A stretch of 64,000 bases of DNA from Williamsia sterculiae. Lineage in GTDB: Bacteria > Actinomycetota > Actinomycetes > Mycobacteriales > Mycobacteriaceae. The DNA lies in the NCBI RefSeq assembly GCF_900156495.1, contig NZ_FTNT01000013.1, positions 1-64,000 on the forward strand, given 5' to 3'. This document shows positions 57,212 to 64,000 of the stretch, piece by piece. The stretch's first letter is position 1, and every line of letters begins with the position of its first letter. The translations under genes and the position numbers were made by a program. Under the pieces are notes generated by a model. It was not told where the DNA came from, searched no databases, and worked only from the letters and a program-made list of their open reading frames with translations.

Positions 57212-57667
57212 TCAGTTCTCCGGCTTGTCCCAGAGCGACCGATAGTCGTCACGACCGAACATCGTCGCCGCCTGCCGCGCGGGTGGGGTGCCCGCGTCGG
57301 GATCGGCACCGGCCGCGACCAGCGCGCGCACCACATCGTCGTGCGACTTGAACACCGCCCCGGCCAACGGTGTCTGGTTCTTGTCGTTCACCCGGTCCAC
57401 CTCGGCACCGACGTCGAGCAGGGCCTGCACGGTCGCGGCATGACCGTGGTACGCGGCGAGCATCAGCAGGGTGTCGCCGACACCGTTGGTCAGGTTCGCG
57501 GGCACCCCGGCCTCGAGGTAGGCGCGCAACTGGTCGGTCTGCCCACCACGGGCCATGTCGAACAGGCGAGCGGCCAGGTCGGACAGATCGCTCTCGTCGG
57601 GGGCCTGGTCCGGTGGGGACGCACCGTTGTCGGGGCCCGTCTGGTCGGCGACATGCTGATCGGACAT
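57212..57667 (-). CDS. Ankyrin-repeat protein
   Basis: A 151-residue soluble protein with an acidic Asp/Pro-rich N-terminus of about 27 residues. It then has three to four ankyrin repeats: LFDMARGGQTDQLRAYLEAG, GDTLLMLAAYHGHAATVQAL, NQTPLAGAVFKSHDDVVRAL and a capping AGADPDAG. The last 20 residues (RQAATMFGRDDYRSLWDKPE) form a terminal cap. ATG 57667 is the first credible start. Ankyrin proteins bind partners; no catalytic residue is visible and the partner is unknown. Confidence 0.85.
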   Translation of the reverse strand: MSDQHVADQTGPDNGASPPDQAPDESDLSDLAARLFDMARGGQTDQLRAYLEAGVPANLTNGVGDTLLMLAAYHGHAATVQALLDVGAEVDRVNDKNQTPLAGAVFKSHDDVVRALVAAGADPDAGTPPARQAATMFGRDDYRSLWDKPEN

Positions 57668-57762
57668 ACCTCGAGTATGCCCGCCGTGGCGGCACCACCC
57701 GTCGGTGACTGCGTGGCGGTACCGCCACCGGCGACCGGCCGCGCAAGGCATGATGACAACCG

Positions 57763-58923
57763 ATGTCCTCTCACACCGACGGAACAACCAGCCACGACGG
57801 GACCCCCACCCGGGACGAGGCGCCCCACCCCGAGCAGAGCCACCGCCCGTCTCTGCGACAGCGCATCCTCGCCCACCCGGTGCGGGTGATCCTGGCCGCG
57901 GTTGTCGTCGGCGCCATCGTCTTCGGCGCGGTGGCGGTGGCCACCGGTCTGTTCGACCATCGTGGCAACGTCGACGAGACCGGGATCGGCGGCGACGAAC
58001 GCGGACCCGCACCCAACGCGTTCAACCGCTCGGTGCCCGGTGACTGCCTGAACTGGCCGGCCGGTGATCCCGGCAAACCGGCCAAGGTGGACTGCGCCGC
58101 CCAGCACTACTTCGAGGTCGCCGGTGTGCTGGACACCGGCGTGTACCCGGGGTCGCAGTTCTCCTCCACCGCGCCGTGGCCCGGCGCCCAGTTCTTCAGC
58201 CAGTTCCGCGATCAGCAGTGCCCGCCGGTGGTGAACGGTTACCTCGGCGGCAAGTACGACCCCAACGGCCGGTTCTCGGTGGGGCTGATGTACCCGTCCC
58301 AGGCACAGTGGCAGGAGGGTGAGCGGTCGTTGCGATGCGGCCTACAAGTGGTCGGCCCGGGTGACACGCTGGCGCAGTTCCTGGGCCGGGTGGCCGGTCA
58401 GGATCAGTCGTTGCAGTGGCCCGTCGGCACCTGCGTCGGCATCGACAAGGCGTCGCGACAGCCGACCGCCCCGGCCTCCTGCGCCGAACCGCATGCGTTC
58501 CAGGTGACCGGACTGGTGAATCTGGGCAAGAAGTTCGGGCCCGCGCCGGCACCGAGCCGAGCGCAGCAGAACGAGTACCTCACCACCACCTGCCCCACCA
58601 TCACCGAGGGGTATCTGGGCGGCAGGAAAAAGTTCACGGCGACCACGCTGAACGTGCAGTGGTCCACCATCGAGGCCACCGGGTGGACGGCGGGGAGTCG
58701 CACCGCGGTCTGCTACATCGGCCTCCCCGCGAAAGACGGCGGGTTCGCCACCCTGGTCGGCGACGCCAGGCAATCGCTGCTCATCGACGGCAAGGTGCCG
58801 CAGCCGGCCCCCGAGGCACCCCCGGGCCGGGTGAACCCCACGCCGGTGCCGCTGCCGTCGGGTATCCAGCCCAACCCCGAGGAGATCCCGGCGCCCGTCG
58901 GCGGCGGTGGCGGAGGCGGCTGA
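57763..58923 (+). CDS. Septum_form-domain membrane protein (Rv3835-like)
   Basis: A 386-residue protein with a hydrophilic leader, one transmembrane segment (VILAAVVVGAIVFGAVAVATG, about residues 42-62) and an extracytoplasmic part. The latter holds two related cysteine-containing modules: PGDCLNWP...VDCAAQHYFEVAGV...QQCPPVVNGYLGG and PVGTCVGI...SCAEPHAFQVTGL...TTCPTITEGYLGG. The Septum_form domain family includes Rv3835 at this position. The tail is Pro-rich and ends in a run of glycines. The end overlaps the ribosome-binding site of the metallopeptidase gene. The role in division is implied only by the domain name. Confidence 0.8.
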   Translation: MSSHTDGTTSHDGTPTRDEAPHPEQSHRPSLRQRILAHPVRVILAAVVVGAIVFGAVAVATGLFDHRGNVDETGIGGDERGPAPNAFNRSVPGDCLNWPAGDPGKPAKVDCAAQHYFEVAGVLDTGVYPGSQFSSTAPWPGAQFFSQFRDQQCPPVVNGYLGGKYDPNGRFSVGLMYPSQAQWQEGERSLRCGLQVVGPGDTLAQFLGRVAGQDQSLQWPVGTCVGIDKASRQPTAPASCAEPHAFQVTGLVNLGKKFGPAPAPSRAQQNEYLTTTCPTITEGYLGGRKKFTATTLNVQWSTIEATGWTAGSRTAVCYIGLPAKDGGFATLVGDARQSLLIDGKVPQPAPEAPPGRVNPTPVPLPSGIQPNPEEIPAPVGGGGGGG

Positions 58924-58925
58924 TC

Positions 58926-59276
58926 GTGCCGGTCCCGATGTCGGACGCGGATTTCGAATCGCTCGTGGCGGATGCGCTGGACCAGATCCCCGAGGAACTG
59001 ACCTCGGCGATGTCGAATGTGGTGGTGCTGGTGGAACCGCACCACGAGTCGGTCCCCGACCTGCTCGGGCTGTACCACGGCATCGCGCTGACCGACCGCG
59101 ACACCACCTACGGCGGCATCCTGCCCGACACGATCACCATCTACCGCGATCCCCTGCTGGCGATGTGTGACACGCCCGAGCAGGTGGTGGCCGAGGTGGC
59201 GATCACCGTTGTCCACGAGATCGCGCACCACTTCGGGATCGACGACGACTGGCTGCACGCCCACGGCTGGGGCTGA
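58926..59276 (+). CDS. Metallopeptidase family protein with HExxH motif (Rv3836-like)
   Basis: A 116-residue protein from GTG 58926 (GGAGGCGG upstream; ATG 58938 is an alternative). It is a minimal zincin: VVHEIAHHFGIDDDWLHAHGW carries HEIAH and a downstream Asp/His that could complete the metal site. An N-terminal helix pair and GILPDTITIYRDPL strand precede it. It belongs to the DUF1025-type family found in many Actinobacteria next to the Septum_form protein. The reaction is undetermined. It starts 2 nt after the preceding gene, so the two are co-transcribed. Confidence 0.85.
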   Translation: MPVPMSDADFESLVADALDQIPEELTSAMSNVVVLVEPHHESVPDLLGLYHGIALTDRDTTYGGILPDTITIYRDPLLAMCDTPEQVVAEVAITVVHEIAHHFGIDDDWLHAHGWG

Positions 59277-59287
59277 TCACGAGTCGA

Positions 59288-59974
59288 TCAGCCCATCGGA
59301 TCGGCCTGCGGGTCGCCCTCCTCCGGGGTGAAGGGCGCGGTGTCGCTACCCCACCGCAGCAACTCCCATCGAGCGCCGGAACCGTCCTCCGCCGAACCGC
59401 TGTCCCGGAGACCCAGTTCGACGGTGCCGGTGTTGCGTAGATGGTGGGTGATGGCGAACTCGGGAGACACCTCGGTGAGATGGGCGGCGATCAACCGGAT
59501 GGCCGCGCCGTGGCTGACCATATACACGTCACCCGCGCCGTCGCCGCTGAGGTACTTGGCCACGATGTCGTCGATCACCGGCAGGTACCGCGCGAAGAGT
59601 TGCGCGAGGCTCTCCCCGCCGGCGAGGGCCGCGTCGAGGTCACCGGTGTGCCACTTCCGGACGGTGTCACCGAACAGGTCGTGGGCGTTGTCGTCGATCC
59701 GATCCTCCAGGTCGCCGACCTGGATCTCGTGTATGCCGGTGAGCACCTGCGGCTCGAGGTCCCAGACCGACCCCATCAGTTCGGCGGTCTGCCGGGCGCG
59801 CCTGGCCTCGGAGCAGATCAAGGCCACCGGCGCGGCATCCGGCCGTTCCAACGCGAACCGCACGGCCTGCCGGATGCCGAAGTCGGTGAGCCCGGCACCG
59901 GGCAGTCGGGTGTCCAGACGCTTCATCACGTTGGACGTGGTCTCGCCGTGCCGGACGAGATGCAGGGTGGGCAT
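59288..59974 (-). CDS. Histidine phosphatase family protein (phosphoglycerate-mutase-like, Rv3837c-like)
   Basis: A 228-residue histidine phosphatase. The catalytic RHG motif is HLVRHGETTSN (R8-H9-G10), the second His is in YMVSHGAAIRLIAAH, and the acid/base Glu is in TGIHEIQVGDLED. ATG 59974 directly abuts the pheA stop codon with no gap, so translation is coupled. M. tuberculosis has the same pair. The substrate is not set by sequence; these enzymes act on phosphorylated sugars, nucleotides or pteridines. Confidence 0.88.
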   Translation of the reverse strand: MPTLHLVRHGETTSNVMKRLDTRLPGAGLTDFGIRQAVRFALERPDAAPVALICSEARRARQTAELMGSVWDLEPQVLTGIHEIQVGDLEDRIDDNAHDLFGDTVRKWHTGDLDAALAGGESLAQLFARYLPVIDDIVAKYLSGDGAGDVYMVSHGAAIRLIAAHLTEVSPEFAITHHLRNTGTVELGLRDSGSAEDGSGARWELLRWGSDTAPFTPEEGDPQADPMG

Positions 59975-60910
59975 CTATTCTCCTCCCCGCCGCAGCGCGT
60001 CGAGCCAGTCGAGCTCCGGCCGGTGGTCGGGCGGGGGTGATCCACCGGGCCGCTCGGCGGGCCACGACCCGAGATAGGTGACGTCGCGGGCCTGGCGGTG
60101 CAGCGCGGCCAACGCCTCGGCCACCGCGGCGTCGTCGATGTGACCCACCGCGTCGAGATAGAAGTAGTACTCCCCCGCCTGCGCGGCCGGCCGCGATTCG
60201 ATCCGGGTGAGGTCGATACCGCGGTCGGCGAATTGCAACATCGCGCGGACCAGCGACCCCGGTTGGTTGGGCAGGTCGAGGATGACCGAGGTCCGATCGG
60301 CCCCGGTGCGTCGTGGCACCGGGCCGGGTCGCCCGACCAGGACGAATCGGGTCGCGGCATCGGCGGCGTCGGCCACGCCGTCGGCCAGGGCGGTCAACCC
60401 GGAGATCTCCGCGGCGAGGGCGGTGGTCACCGCGGCATCGGCGCGACCGTCGGCGACGTCCTGCGCGGCGGCGGCGTTGGAGTCGGCCGGCACGAACGTC
60501 GCGTCGGGGAAGAGCTCCTCGACGCTGCGACGGACCTGACGGGCCGCCACCGGATACGCGGCGATCGTGCGCACGGACTCCACCGGGATCGATGACGCGG
60601 CGGCGACCGTGAAGACGATGTCGAGGACGCATTCGGCATAGATCTGCAGCCGCGGCCCGACGGGCAACGCGTCCATCGTCGACGGCACCGACCCCTCGAC
60701 CGAGCTCTCCATCGGCACGCATGCGTAGTCCGCGTCACCGGACCGCACCAGGCTGAGAGCCTTCTCGGGGCTGCCGGTGGTGATCTTCTCGGCGTCGACC
60801 GCGATCACCGGACCCGACTGCGCGGGCAGCCGGTCGCCGAGCACACGGTCGAGCGCCATCTCGGTGAACGTGCCCGACGGACCGAAGAACGCCACGGACT
60901 GCGCGGTCAT
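59975..60910 (-). CDS. pheA: Prephenate dehydratase
   Basis: A 311-residue enzyme converting prephenate to phenylpyruvate in phenylalanine synthesis. The periplasmic-binding-protein-like catalytic domain begins SVAFFGPSGTFTEMAL and contains VPMESSVEGSV and the conserved TRF in ADAATRFVLVGRP. The C-terminal ACT domain has NQPGSLVRAMLQFADRGIDLTRIESRPA, where ESRP binds the feedback inhibitor phenylalanine. ATG 60910 has GAGGAGGGG about 7 nt upstream; a GTG at 60913 is also possible. It is monofunctional (no chorismate mutase), as in other Actinobacteria. Confidence 0.95.
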   Translation of the reverse strand: MTAQSVAFFGPSGTFTEMALDRVLGDRLPAQSGPVIAVDAEKITTGSPEKALSLVRSGDADYACVPMESSVEGSVPSTMDALPVGPRLQIYAECVLDIVFTVAAASSIPVESVRTIAAYPVAARQVRRSVEELFPDATFVPADSNAAAAQDVADGRADAAVTTALAAEISGLTALADGVADAADAATRFVLVGRPGPVPRRTGADRTSVILDLPNQPGSLVRAMLQFADRGIDLTRIESRPAAQAGEYYFYLDAVGHIDDAAVAEALAALHRQARDVTYLGSWPAERPGGSPPPDHRPELDWLDALRRGGE

Positions 60911-61030
60911 CACGCCACCCCTCCTCGCCTCGCCGATCGACCCGTCACCGTCGCCTGCCCATCATCATTACGAGGTTAACCCGCCGCGGATCGGTCCGAC
61001 TCCCCCGTTGCGCGCGCATCGCGGAGACGT

Positions 61031-61049
61031 TTAGGTTAGGATTACCTTC
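61031..61049. promoter_or_regulatory. IdeR/DtxR-type iron box upstream of the DUF2470 gene
   Basis: TTAGGTTAGGATTACCTTC matches 15 of 19 positions of the IdeR consensus, with the left half fully conserved. It lies 60 nt before the ATG at 61109, within the range of a promoter-overlapping repressor site. The recalled mycobacterial homologue Rv3839 is an IdeR-repressed, low-iron-induced gene, which supports the site. Confidence 0.72.
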
Positions 61050-61108
61050 ATTACACTGTGGGTCGTCGCCGCCCGGTCCACCCGCACGATCTCGACTGGA
61101 GAACGCCC

Positions 61109-61873
61109 ATGCACCAGACCGCAGGACGCCCGTCCGACGCCGAGGCGATCCGGACCGCGTGTATGAACGTGGACGGCGCCACGCTGGCCGCCGAGGGTCC
61201 GGGCGGGCCGACCGAGCCCATGGCTGTCAGCATGGTCCATCTCTTCGACGGTCAAGCGTTCGTCCTGGTTCCCAGCCACCTCGCCGACCCCCACGTGATC
61301 TCCGCGCAGGGGGTGCCCGCGGTACTCGAGATCGCCGACTGCGCCCCCATCGCACTGCGCGAGCGGGTGCGGTCCCTGATCTGGCTGAACGGGGTGCTGC
61401 ACCTGGTCCCGGGCGATCTCGAACGCGAGCTGGCCATCGAGATCGCCGCGGACCACCCGCACGACGGTCTGCTCGACATCGGCCACGGCGCCGCGATGCT
61501 GCGGTTGCAGATCAGCACCGCGGTGATCGCGACGTCGTCGGGTGCGGCGTCGGTACCCGCCGACGAGCTGACCGCCGTCGGACCCGATCCGTTCTGGGAG
61601 TTCGAGGCGCACTGGTTGTCGCACCTGGACAACGACCACGGTGACCTCGTCGGACAGTTGGCCCGGCATCTGCCGGAGAATCTGCGACAGGGGCGACTGC
61701 GCCCGCTGGGCATCGACCGGTACGGGATCCGCTTGCGCGTGGAGGGCGGCGACGGTGACGCCGATGTGCGACTGCCCTTCTCGCGACCGGTCGACGACGT
61801 CGCCGGGTTGTCGCGAGCCCTACGGGCGCTGGTCGGCTGTCCCTTCCTCAACAGTCTGCCCGGCGCCGGCTGA
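61109..61873 (+). CDS. DUF2470-domain protein, iron-regulated (Rv3839-like)
   Basis: A 254-residue protein from ATG 61109 (GGAGA 6-7 nt upstream; GTG 61058 is too close to the iron box). An N-terminal split-barrel-like part (VHLFDGQAFVLVPSH, APIALRERVRSLIWLNG, AADHPHDGLLDIGHG) is followed by a C-terminal DUF2470 region with the typical HLDNDHGDLVGQLARHLP and GIDRYGIRLRVEGGDGDADVRLPF. DUF2470 accompanies haem-oxygenase-like HugZ proteins, so a haem or iron role is plausible. Control by IdeR is inferred from the box at 61031-61049. It is divergent from pheA. Confidence 0.82.
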   Translation: MHQTAGRPSDAEAIRTACMNVDGATLAAEGPGGPTEPMAVSMVHLFDGQAFVLVPSHLADPHVISAQGVPAVLEIADCAPIALRERVRSLIWLNGVLHLVPGDLERELAIEIAADHPHDGLLDIGHGAAMLRLQISTAVIATSSGAASVPADELTAVGPDPFWEFEAHWLSHLDNDHGDLVGQLARHLPENLRQGRLRPLGIDRYGIRLRVEGGDGDADVRLPFSRPVDDVAGLSRALRALVGCPFLNSLPGAG

Positions 61874-61948
61874 GCCCCGCCGGTACCGGCGGTTCCCGCA
61901 CACTGCCGATACCGGCGCATCCCACCGGAGACGACTACCCTGCGCGGG

Positions 61949-62761
61949 GTGGACGGTGGTCGGCTCGGTCGGTTGATCCGTCCGCATCCTCCGGCCGACA
62001 TCGAGGTGCTGAGCGACCCACGAGAACGTCGCGCGGCGCATGTCGAGATCGTCGTGGTCCTGCTGCTCACCTTCGGCATGTCCGGCATCTCGTCGGTGCT
62101 GTCGCTCATCGAAGCCGAACTCCAGCGCGGCGGCATCGGCGGTCAGACGGTCGCGCTGAACACATCGCAGTCCACCCTCGATCTCATCGACCTGATCCGT
62201 CAGTTGCTGGGCGCGGTGCGGCTGTTCGCCATCGCCGCACTGGCCGGTTACCTGATCTGGCGGTCCGGGGTATCCCTGCACCGGGTGGGTCTGGATCGTC
62301 TCCGCCGATCCGACGTCGGGTGGGGTGTGGTGGCCGCGGCGGTGATCGGGTTGCCCGGGCTGGGGCTGTACGTGATCGCCCGGTCGCTGGGGGTGAACGC
62401 CGACGTGGTCCCCAGTGCACTGACCGACACCTGGTGGCGGCTGCCCGTGTTGGTGGTGTCGGCCTGGGCGAACGCGGCCGCCGAAGAGGTGCTGGTGGTC
62501 GGATACCTGGTCACCCGGCTGCGACAGCTGGGGTGGCGGGAGAACTCGTCGCTGGTGGCCTCCGCGGTGCTACGCGGCAGTTACCACCTGTATCAGGGCG
62601 TCGGCGGTGGGGTCGGGAACCTGCTGATGGGGTTGGTCTACGGCCGCTTCTTCCAACGCACGTCCCGACTGTGGCCCCTCATCATCGGGCACGCGCTCAT
62701 CGACACCGTCGCCTTCGTGGGTTTCGCGCTGCTGCGCGATCAGCTGAACTGGCTCAGCTGA
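61949..62761 (+). CDS. CPBP-family intramembrane protease-like protein
   Basis: A 270-residue integral membrane protein from GTG 61949 with about seven hydrophobic segments. The CPBP (Abi) signature is present in actinobacterial form: AEEVLVVGYLVTRL (di-Glu), then SYHLYQG and HALIDTVAFVG for the metal-binding histidines. The usual Arg that follows the di-Glu (EExxxR) is not in register here. CPBP proteins are putative zinc proteases, some acting in immunity or prenyl-protein processing. Its end overlaps the DUF4873 gene on the other strand by 8 nt. It follows the DUF2470 gene by 75 nt and could be co-transcribed. Confidence 0.8.
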   Translation: MDGGRLGRLIRPHPPADIEVLSDPRERRAAHVEIVVVLLLTFGMSGISSVLSLIEAELQRGGIGGQTVALNTSQSTLDLIDLIRQLLGAVRLFAIAALAGYLIWRSGVSLHRVGLDRLRRSDVGWGVVAAAVIGLPGLGLYVIARSLGVNADVVPSALTDTWWRLPVLVVSAWANAAAEEVLVVGYLVTRLRQLGWRENSSLVASAVLRGSYHLYQGVGGGVGNLLMGLVYGRFFQRTSRLWPLIIGHALIDTVAFVGFALLRDQLNWLS

Positions 62762-63578
62762 CGACGGCCACGTCCGACGACTCGTCGTCGTCGGACGTCG
62801 GGAACGGGAGCGGACCCACCCCGACCACCCGGACATGCCCCCACGGCGTGACCTCGGCCAACCGCGCCGCGACGCGGTGGGGATCGTCGCCGATCAGCAC
62901 CTCTGTGGCCCGACCGTCCTTCCAGGCGCGGACCTGCTCCCCGTAGGCGGTGCCCACCCAGTGCTGCTTGCCGTCGAGGGGATCGAGATGCGCCGCGAGA
63001 CGCACTCGGGCCGCCGCCGACTGGTCTCCGCAGCGGATGGTGAGCTCGCGGTCGATCACCTCGTCGTCGGGGTTCTCGGGGCCGTTGAGCACGTAGAGGT
63101 TCTCGTCGAACGCGCGCAGCCGGCGGATCGTGCGGCGGGAATCGCGGTTCCGACGCCGGCACCAGGCGCGTTGCACGGGTGCGCGCAGCGTGATCCGCGA
63201 CGCGCCGGACACCGTGAACGCCTCGACCGCGGCGGCCAGATGGTCGGCGACCAGTCGCATATCCGCACCTTCGAGACCGAGGGTGAACTCGTTGGGTCTG
63301 CGGTGGTCGACCACACCGAGGTAGCTGTCGTCGGCACCGCGCCGCATCCTGATCAGCAGATGGGCGCGGCGTCCGTCGTCGAGGGTCCAGCAGTCGTCGG
63401 CCGCATCGAGGACGGCGTCACCGGCATCGACGTCGAGGATGGTCGGGGACAGCCTGCTTCGCGCGATCCGGCTGATCATCCGAGCACGATCGCGGGTGCC
63501 GCCGCCCAGGACGGCGACATCCGCGACAGCCTCATGAGGCCCGACGACTCCGTCAGGCTCGCACCCCTCCTCAGGCAA
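62754..63578 (-). CDS. DUF4873-domain protein with short Rossmann-like N-terminus
   Basis: About 274 residues from TTG 63578 (GGGGG 5 nt upstream); ATG 63479 would remove 33 residues. The longer form is preferred because it completes a beta-alpha-beta unit: VADVAVLGGG (Gly-rich loop), then an acidic end in PTILDVDAG and later CWTLDDGRRAHLLI. This resembles the first nucleotide-binding strand of a flavin monooxygenase without the rest of the enzyme. The C-terminal half is DUF4873: LAAHLDPLDGKQHWVGTAYG and VTPWGHVRVVGVGPLPFP. The TTG overlaps the aurF-type stop by 8 nt, so the two are coupled. Function unknown; a redox accessory role for the oxygenase is inferred. Confidence 0.7.
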   Translation of the reverse strand: MPEEGCEPDGVVGPHEAVADVAVLGGGTRDRARMISRIARSRLSPTILDVDAGDAVLDAADDCWTLDDGRRAHLLIRMRRGADDSYLGVVDHRRPNEFTLGLEGADMRLVADHLAAAVEAFTVSGASRITLRAPVQRAWCRRRNRDSRRTIRRLRAFDENLYVLNGPENPDDEVIDRELTIRCGDQSAAARVRLAAHLDPLDGKQHWVGTAYGEQVRAWKDGRATEVLIGDDPHRVAARLAEVTPWGHVRVVGVGPLPFPTSDDDESSDVAVVS

Positions 63579-64000
63579 GGAAACCCCCGCGACGCCAGCC
63601 CCACCGGGAGAACCGGGTCATCAGTCCGTTCTCCTCGAGGAACGCGGCCAGCGAAGCAAACCCGATGACCTGCTGTTCCCGGAAACAAGGGTTCGCGCGG
63701 GCGATCTCGGCGGTGCGCACCGGGTCGAGGCCCGCGTTCGCGTACATCCGCGGATTGGTGAACACCCGCTGGAACAGCGGCCCCGCCAGCCCGTGCAGGT
63801 TGGCGGCGAGAAACGTCTCCCAGCGACCGCGGATCGGGCGGCGCCGCCGCACACCGTCGCGGGCGAAGCCGATGTGCCGGGCCTCCTCGGTCACGTGCAC
63901 CGCCATCAGTCGCGACATCAGCGGTTGCAGTTCCGGATCGTCGAGCATGCGTCGCTGCAGGGCGTCGAAGATCTCCTCCCCGATGAGGGCGGCCATCCAC
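63571..64000 (-). CDS. AurF-type diiron oxygenase, 3' part only
   Basis: Only the last 142 codons are inside the window; the gene begins beyond 64000. The visible part has the diiron motif of the AurF/CmlI N-oxygenase family: VHVTEEARHIGFARDG (E-x2-R-H) and an upstream Glu in IGEEIFDALQRRM. The C-terminus ends GWRRGGFLA. AurF oxidises an arylamine to a nitro compound in antibiotic synthesis, but many actinobacterial homologues have no known substrate. It is transcribed ahead of the DUF4873 gene with an 8-nt overlap. Confidence 0.8.
   Translation of the reverse strand, partial: WMAALIGEEIFDALQRRMLDDPELQPLMSRLMAVHVTEEARHIGFARDGVRRRRPIRGRWETFLAANLHGLAGPLFQRVFTNPRMYANAGLDPVRTAEIARANPCFREQQVIGFASLAAFLEENGLMTRFSRWGWRRGGFLA

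Overview
The window is a high-GC actinobacterial chromosome segment from a mycolic-acid-bearing member of the Mycobacteriales. It looks most like Gordonia or a close relative. The assignment rests on gene content and order: an accD4-pks13-fadD32 mycolate condensation cluster, mycolyltransferases, aftB-ubiA-PAP2-glfT2-glf for arabinogalactan, an Rv3818-like gene, and serS through pheA. From recalled Mycobacterium tuberculosis gene order, the window follows Rv3799c to Rv3839 with local insertions and losses. No search could be run, so genus is an inference.

Layout. 1-470: 3' end of a DUF222/HNH (13E12-type) gene. 580-12300 (minus): accD4, pks13, fadD32, an LLM oxidoreductase, an Rv3802c-like cutinase-fold enzyme and a small lipoprotein. 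12366-15446 (minus): two antigen-85-type mycolyltransferases, one with C-terminal LGFP repeats. 15702-22383 (minus): aftB, ubiA, PAP2 phosphatase, glfT2 and glf, tightly overlapped. 22455-26653: divergent SpoIID-like protein and N-acetylmuramoyl-L-alanine amidase, both with LGFP-like C-termini. 26788-33968: HAD phosphatase, two PlsC-type acyltransferases, a VKOR/DsbA oxidative-folding pair, an NTF2-like protein, a LysR regulator and a metallo-beta-lactamase/Rieske protein. 34028-44367 is accessory: O-methyltransferase, MarR/MFS drug efflux pair, ABC-2 exporter with a possible 35-residue membrane peptide, a two-component system, an EamA-type transporter, and an ArsR sensor with an MFS exporter carrying a His-rich tail. 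44430-54898: a type II thioesterase and a single-module fully reducing PKS, divergent from an MmpL transporter. 54949-62761: dodecin, serS, SRPBCC and ankyrin proteins, Septum_form protein, metallopeptidase, histidine phosphatase, pheA, an iron-box DUF2470 gene and a CPBP protein. 62754-64000: a DUF4873 protein and the 3' end of an AurF-type diiron oxygenase.

How it works together. FadD32 activates the meromycolate chain. AccD4 supplies the carboxylated alpha-branch. Pks13 condenses them. Antigen-85 enzymes transfer mycolates to arabinogalactan or trehalose. UbiA and PAP2 make decaprenyl-phosphoryl ribose for arabinan, AftB caps it, and Glf/GlfT2 build the galactan. SpoIID and the amidase are probably peptidoglycan-acting or wall-binding proteins.

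Most interesting. (1) The PKS/thioesterase/MmpL cassette lies where M. tuberculosis carries its sulfolipid-1 locus, but without any nearby FadD or Pap partner. (2) The ArsR gene has all five metal ligands of the nickel/cobalt sensor KmtR at the same spacing and sits next to an NreB-like exporter with a His-rich tail. (3) Iron-box-like operators precede a DUF2470 gene and an O-methyltransferase. (4) Paired direct repeats lie between two cell-wall protein genes. (5) A 15-bp inverted intergenic element recurs at two distant gene ends. No CRISPR array, rRNA, tRNA or insertion sequence was recognised.
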